Shown here: positions 5,776 through 8,941 of the stretch, in pieces
Layout: each line of letters begins with the position of its first letter
Numbering within the stretch: position 1 is the first letter of the stretch
From: Gammaproteobacteria bacterium
Lineage (GTDB): Bacteria > Pseudomonadota > Gammaproteobacteria > SZUA-229
DNA length: 8,941 nucleotides
Direction of reading: 5' to 3'
NCBI GenBank assembly: GCA_016764035.1
Contig: JAESSQ010000163.1
Coordinates: forward strand, 1 to 8,941
The notes under the pieces: model-generated
Told to the model about the DNA's origin: nothing
The model's database searches: none
What the model saw: only the letters and a program-made list of their open reading frames with translations
Translations under genes and position numbers: made by a program

Positions 5776-6895
5776 TAACCGCGTATAAAGAACCGCTTAC
5801 ACTATTAAAATATATCCGACCATCATCAACAACCGCTGAAGAATAGATATTACCATCTACTTTATATTTCCAACGTAGGCGACCCTCATCAGCATCTAAC
5901 GCGTATAAATTACCATCCGTACTACCTACATAAACTGTATTCGATGCAACAACGACAGGCGCAAACACTGAACCTTCCGTGCGATACTCCCATTCTCTCG
6001 TACCATCTTCGGTATCGTAAGCATAGATATAACCGTCTTTGCTACCGATAAACACTTTGTCACTGTACACTGCAGGCGAAGACAATACCGGACCCGCTGT
6101 TTTCTTTTCCCAGGCTTGTTGACCGGTATGAATATTGACGGCATATACGTGTTTGTCGTCGCTACCAAAATAGACGTTGCGTGAATCTACAGAAGGTGAT
6201 GAATGAATTTTCCCCCTGGTTTTAAAACGCCAGTATTCCTGCCCAGTATTTCGGTTAACTGCAAAAAAGTCTCCTTTAAGCGTACCAAAGTAGAGGTAAT
6301 CACCCTGGAGAGCTGGCGAACTGTATATAGCTGCGCCTGCATTAAAGCTCCACTTTCTAAAACCGGTTTCCATATCCGCAGCGTACAGGCTGCCATCTTC
6401 ACTGGCAAAATAGATAATACCGTCAGAAATTATAGGTGATGAAGAAATCGGGCCATTCGTTTTATACTTCCAGACAATGGCACGCGTATCTTGTCTTATT
6501 GCATATAAGGTCTTATCCCAACTACCAACATAAATAATACCGTTAGCAACTGCAGGTGTTGACTCTATGTTGCCACCCGTCTTAAAACGCCATTTTTTCT
6601 GCCCAGTATATTGGTCGATTGCGTACAGGTGTTTGTCATTACTGCCAAGGTAAATCATTCCATCTACCACAACGGGAGATGAATAGGTTTTATCCGGTGC
6701 GCTGTATTTCCAGTCCAGCGTATCCAAACTGGTTGGTCCAGAAGCACTGTATACAGCAGAATGACTTTCACCACCGCGGAACATACTTGTCTTCCCAGTT
6801 CCACAAGCAGTGAGTGTTAATACCGAGGCAACTAGACTCGCTATTAAAAATTTATTAATTATATTTCCATCAGCCATGAATTTATTTTTTAGCAT
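5771..6895 (-). CDS. PQQ-like eight-bladed beta-propeller lipoprotein
   Basis: This is a 374-residue predicted lipoprotein. Residues 12-30 form a hydrophobic signal segment ending in the lipobox LTAC (28-31). C31 would be lipidated, and the G at +2 favours outer-membrane sorting. Residues 61-374 are eight PQQ-like repeats of exactly 40 residues, each with a Y-x-G-S...LYA-x(6-8)-G-x3-W pattern. Tryptophans lie at 62, 102, 142, 182, 222, 262, 302 and 342. Blade 8 stops at LYAVK and lacks its W strand, which the N-terminal LDWKYS supplies, closing the ring. Start: the frame opens at a TTG (6907), but ATG at 6895 is preferred because GGAG (6905-6902) sits 6 nt before it. The size and eight-blade fold recall BamB of the outer-membrane assembly machine. 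The gene is not in the usual hisS-bamB-der setting and the repeats are unusually regular, so the BamB role is only one possibility. A catalytic quinoprotein dehydrogenase is unlikely at this size. Confidence 0.9.
   Translation of the reverse strand: MLKNKFMADGNIINKFLIASLVASVLTLTACGTGKTSMFRGGESHSAVYSASGPTSLDTLDWKYSAPDKTYSSPVVVDGMIYLGSNDKHLYAIDQYTGQKKWRFKTGGNIESTPAVANGIIYVGSWDKTLYAIRQDTRAIVWKYKTNGPISSSPIISDGIIYFASEDGSLYAADMETGFRKWSFNAGAAIYSSPALQGDYLYFGTLKGDFFAVNRNTGQEYWRFKTRGKIHSSPSVDSRNVYFGSDDKHVYAVNIHTGQQAWEKKTAGPVLSSPAVYSDKVFIGSKDGYIYAYDTEDGTREWEYRTEGSVFAPVVVASNTVYVGSTDGNLYALDADEGRLRWKYKVDGNIYSSAVVDDGRIYFNSVSGSLYAVK
5774..6715 (-). repeat. Eight degenerate 120-bp tandem units encoding the propeller blades
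   Basis: At the protein level the eight units stay in perfect 40-residue register from residue 61 to the C-terminus, so the DNA has a strict 120-bp period with no insertion or deletion. The last unit is shortened to about 34 codons because its outer strand comes from the N-terminus. DNA identity between units is moderate; the conserved parts are the Y-x-G-S and LYA/W codons. Confidence 0.85.
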
Positions 6896-6901
6896 ATATT
6901 G

Positions 6902-6905
6902 CTCC
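6902..6905 (-). promoter_or_regulatory. Ribosome binding site deciding the lipoprotein start
   Basis: GGAG on the minus strand (6905 down to 6902) precedes ATG at 6895 by 6 nt. It lies inside the possible TTG-started extension (6907), which argues against TTG as the start. The internal ATG at residue 7 has only an A-rich run upstream. Confidence 0.75.
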
Positions 6906-6934
6906 AACGTCTCTCTGTACTCGTATTTATAATT

Positions 6935-6940
6935 ATTATA
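6935..6940 (-). promoter_or_regulatory. Candidate -10 element of the lipoprotein gene
   Basis: A perfect TATAAT on the minus strand (6940-6935) would start transcription near 6928, giving a leader of about 33 nt. The -35 position (AGCATA, 6963-6958) is poor. It falls within a 12-bp palindrome, TGCTTGCAAGCA (6960-6971), which might bind a regulator. The 159-nt gap between alr and this gene holds nothing else recognisable. Confidence 0.35.
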
Positions 6941-7054
6941 TTTACCAAGCTATTTTTTATGCTTGCAAGCACAAACATATCCACCAGAGAATAGACCAAT
7001 TTTCGGACAATATCTCAGCATGAGGTTTAACAATATAGTCTTAAAATTTTTGTT

Positions 7055-8134
7055 TTACAGAGATGCAGCGCCAGCACTACATAACAGTTCGTATGCAATG
7101 GTGTCACTAAATTGAGCGATTTCGTCCACACTTAACTCTTTGCCCCAAAGTACGACGCGATCACCGATATTCACGTCAGCTGAAGTTAGGTCGACACATA
7201 GACTGTCCATTGATACACGCCCTAGCAAAGCACAGCGCTGATTGTTTATCCAGACAGGCGTACCGTTTTTAGCATGTCGCGGGTAACCATCACCATAACC
7301 TACAGCGACAATACCCATGGTTACATCTTTATCCGCCGTATAGCGACTGCCATAACCGATAGATTCGCCTGCCTTAACCACTTTGATATCGATCAGTCTG
7401 GACTCAAACTGCATCACAGCTTGCAGACCTAACGTTGTAGCAGACGTGCCACATAAAGGTGAGGAGCCATACAACATGATGCCGGGGCGAACTATTTCAA
7501 AATGGCTTTTATGCAAACCTATTATAGCTGCAGAATTAGCCATACTGCAGGCAGCGTCATAGTAAGAAATAACATTAAGAAACAACTCTAACTGAATATT
7601 ATTTAATGAATTTTTCGAATCGTCCGCATTCGCAAAGTGGCTCATCATATAAATGTTCGCTACATTTTTACATTTACGCAGCGGCTCAAAATACGTACCT
7701 ACTTCGGCATCAGAAATACCTAAGCGATGCATCCCCGTATCTATTTTTATCCAGACGTCTATCGGTTTTGAAATATCATTCGCTAACAATATATCCAGTT
7801 GTTCGCGTTGATGCACTACCGTAGATATATTCTGTTTTGCGAACTGTTCAAGTTCAGCCATATCAACAAAACCATGCAAGACCACGATAGGCATAGTGCA
7901 GCCATCAGCGCGCAAAGCAAATGCTTCTGCAGGCATAGCAACCGCAAACAGGTCTGCATCGACCAGTTGTTTTGCAATTGACAACATGCCATGGCCATAG
8001 GCGTCAGCTTTAATGACAGCCATTACCTTGCTGTTAGGTGCGTACTCTCGAACTTTATGTAGATTATTTTTTAATGCACGTTCATTGATTGATATCGTGG
8101 CTCGCCGCCAGCGCTTCGATGACCGCTCGCTCAT
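7055..8134 (-). CDS. alr: Alanine racemase (PLP-dependent)
   Basis: The enzyme interconverts L- and D-alanine in the cytosol, supplying D-alanine for peptidoglycan. The protein has 359 residues, normal for the family. The N-terminal PLP barrel shows AVIKADAYGHG with the Schiff-base lysine K42, then KIDTGMHRLG (130-139), SHFANAD (165-171), SMANSAA (197-203) and RPGIMLYG (216-223). The C-terminal domain contributes the catalytic tyrosine Y261 (SIGYGSRYTA), VGYGDGYPR (278-286) and VSMD (307-310). All catalytic positions are intact. The end is unusual: the usual YEL-x-C-x(4)-RVP-like tail is replaced by YELLCSAGAASL and a stop. The start is ATG 8134, 9 nt after the dnaB stop, with no clear Shine-Dalgarno, suggesting translational coupling in a dnaB-alr operon. 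That gene order is also seen in E. coli. DadX-type catabolic racemases are homologous, but the dnaB context favours biosynthetic alr. Confidence 0.95.
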   Translation of the reverse strand: MSERSSKRWRRATISINERALKNNLHKVREYAPNSKVMAVIKADAYGHGMLSIAKQLVDADLFAVAMPAEAFALRADGCTMPIVVLHGFVDMAELEQFAKQNISTVVHQREQLDILLANDISKPIDVWIKIDTGMHRLGISDAEVGTYFEPLRKCKNVANIYMMSHFANADDSKNSLNNIQLELFLNVISYYDAACSMANSAAIIGLHKSHFEIVRPGIMLYGSSPLCGTSATTLGLQAVMQFESRLIDIKVVKAGESIGYGSRYTADKDVTMGIVAVGYGDGYPRHAKNGTPVWINNQRCALLGRVSMDSLCVDLTSADVNIGDRVVLWGKELSVDEIAQFSDTIAYELLCSAGAASL

Positions 8135-8143
8135 ATTGCAGAG

Positions 8144-8941
8144 CTAGCTATAGCCATCATTATCGTACATTTCAGGAATATAATTTTCGAACTTGGTGTA
8201 CTTACCAAGGAAGGTGAGCAGCGATTTTCCGATAGGTCCATTACGTTGTTTTGCAATAATAATTTCAGCCACGCCTTTCTGCGGACTGTCCTCGTTATAA
8301 ACTTCATCTCGATAGATAAAAACAATTAAATCCGCATCCTGCTCAATGGCACCGGATTCACGTAGGTCAGACATTACCGGGCGTTTATCTGGACGTTGTT
8401 CAAGGCTACGGTTCAACTGTGATAAAGCGATAACCGGCACTTTTAATTCTTTCGCCATGGCTTTAAGACTACGAGATATTTCGGAAATTTCCGTTGCCCT
8501 GTTCTCACTGCTACCGTGCACCTGCATCAGCTGCAAATAATCAATAACGATAAGACCCAGACCATGCTGACGTTTTAGACGTCGCGCTCGAGCCCTTATT
8601 TCATTTGGTGATAACGCTGGTGTATTGTCAATAAAGATTTTTGCTTCAGAGAGAATATGGATCGCCGATGTAATTCGCGCCCAATCTTCATCGGTGAGGT
8701 TACCGGTGCGAATGTGGTGTTGATCAACCCGTCCCAGAGATGAAATCATGCGCATAGCTAACGAATCACCAGGCATCTCCATACTGAAAACAGCGACTGG
8801 CTGTTTATCTGCAATGGCTGCATTCTCGACGATGTTCATGGCAAATGTGGTTTTACCCATCGACGGACGGCCAGCGACGATTACCAGATCAGCTTCTTGC
8901 AAACCCGTAGTCATTTCATCAAATTTATCAAAACCGGTCGC
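8144..8941 (-). CDS. dnaB: Replicative DNA helicase, C-terminal RecA domain (5' truncated)
   Basis: This is the C-terminal 265 residues of the hexameric fork helicase. The frame stays open to the right edge, beginning ATGFDKFDEMTTGLQ, so the ATG at 8914 is internal. Numbering visible residues from the edge: Walker A GRPSMGKTT at 24-32, FSMEMP with the catalytic glutamate at about 52-57, Walker B LIVIDYLQLM at 130-139, SQLNRSLEQRP at about 174-184 followed by the SDLRESGAIEQDAD block (motif H4), and KQRNGP (about 231-236), which carries the arginine finger. The whole ATPase core is continuous with no intein at the usual P-loop or H4 insertion points. The N-terminal domain and linker lie beyond the window. 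The stop at 8144-8146 precedes alr by 9 nt. Confidence 0.97.
   Translation of the reverse strand, partial: ATGFDKFDEMTTGLQEADLVIVAGRPSMGKTTFAMNIVENAAIADKQPVAVFSMEMPGDSLAMRMISSLGRVDQHHIRTGNLTDEDWARITSAIHILSEAKIFIDNTPALSPNEIRARARRLKRQHGLGLIVIDYLQLMQVHGSSENRATEISEISRSLKAMAKELKVPVIALSQLNRSLEQRPDKRPVMSDLRESGAIEQDADLIVFIYRDEVYNEDSPQKGVAEIIIAKQRNGPIGKSLLTFLGKYTKFENYIPEMYDNDGYS

Noticed and set aside
5926..6813. Several open frames on both strands inside the propeller gene
   Set aside because: They are shadows of the real repeat-encoding frame; their regular spacing reflects the 120-bp repeat.
6893..6907. TTG at 6907 as the lipoprotein start
   Set aside because: The good GGAG ribosome site lies inside that extension and is ideally spaced for ATG 6895.
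7606..8540. Plus-strand open frames opposite alr and dnaB
   Set aside because: They are antisense to intact conserved genes, with no independent start signals or recognisable product.
8144..8941. Intein in dnaB
   Set aside because: The P-loop, Walker B and H4 motifs are continuous, with no insertion in the visible part.

Overview
The window looks like a chromosomal segment from a gammaproteobacterium of fairly low G+C. The evidence is the dnaB-alr gene order, an Azotobacter FdI-type seven-iron ferredoxin, a proteobacterial DUF2970 membrane protein, a galU and a tRNA-Asn with encoded CCA. The genus cannot be named from sequence alone. There is no phage, transposon, CRISPR array or obvious defence island; it is mostly housekeeping sequence with a few unusual arrangements.

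Layout, left to right. (1) Positions 2-811 (+) hold the 3' two thirds of an aspartate-type class I aminotransferase. (2) A tRNA-Asn(GUU) gene follows at 923-998, with a plausible promoter of its own, and ends in a strong, perfectly symmetric terminator at 1052-1081. That terminator can also serve the opposing minus-strand genes. (3) On the minus strand, galU (UDP-glucose synthesis) is followed by a small DUF2970 membrane protein. (4) Divergent from galU, a plus-strand pair begins: fdxA, then 12 nt later a 970-residue AddB-like DNA repair nuclease with a PD-(D/E)XK active site and the four cysteines of an Fe-S staple. (5) Convergent with it, on the minus strand, lies an outer-membrane-type lipoprotein built as an eight-bladed PQQ-like beta-propeller with an exact 40-residue period. 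(6) Upstream of that on the same strand are alr (alanine racemase) and the C-terminal RecA-type domain of the replicative helicase dnaB, which runs off the right edge. dnaB and alr are 9 nt apart and probably co-transcribed.

The points most worth a second look are these. The AddB-like nuclease has no helicase partner here and sits in the same reading frame as fdxA, separated by one stop codon and four sense codons. A likely intrinsic terminator for the lipoprotein gene is encoded inside the 3' coding end of the nuclease gene on the opposite strand. The propeller shows no insertions or deletions across eight blades. The alanine racemase C-terminus is atypical, and a one-base shift would restore a more family-like tail. 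I do not see a convincing wholly new multi-gene system; the fdxA-nuclease pair is the closest candidate for an undescribed functional link.
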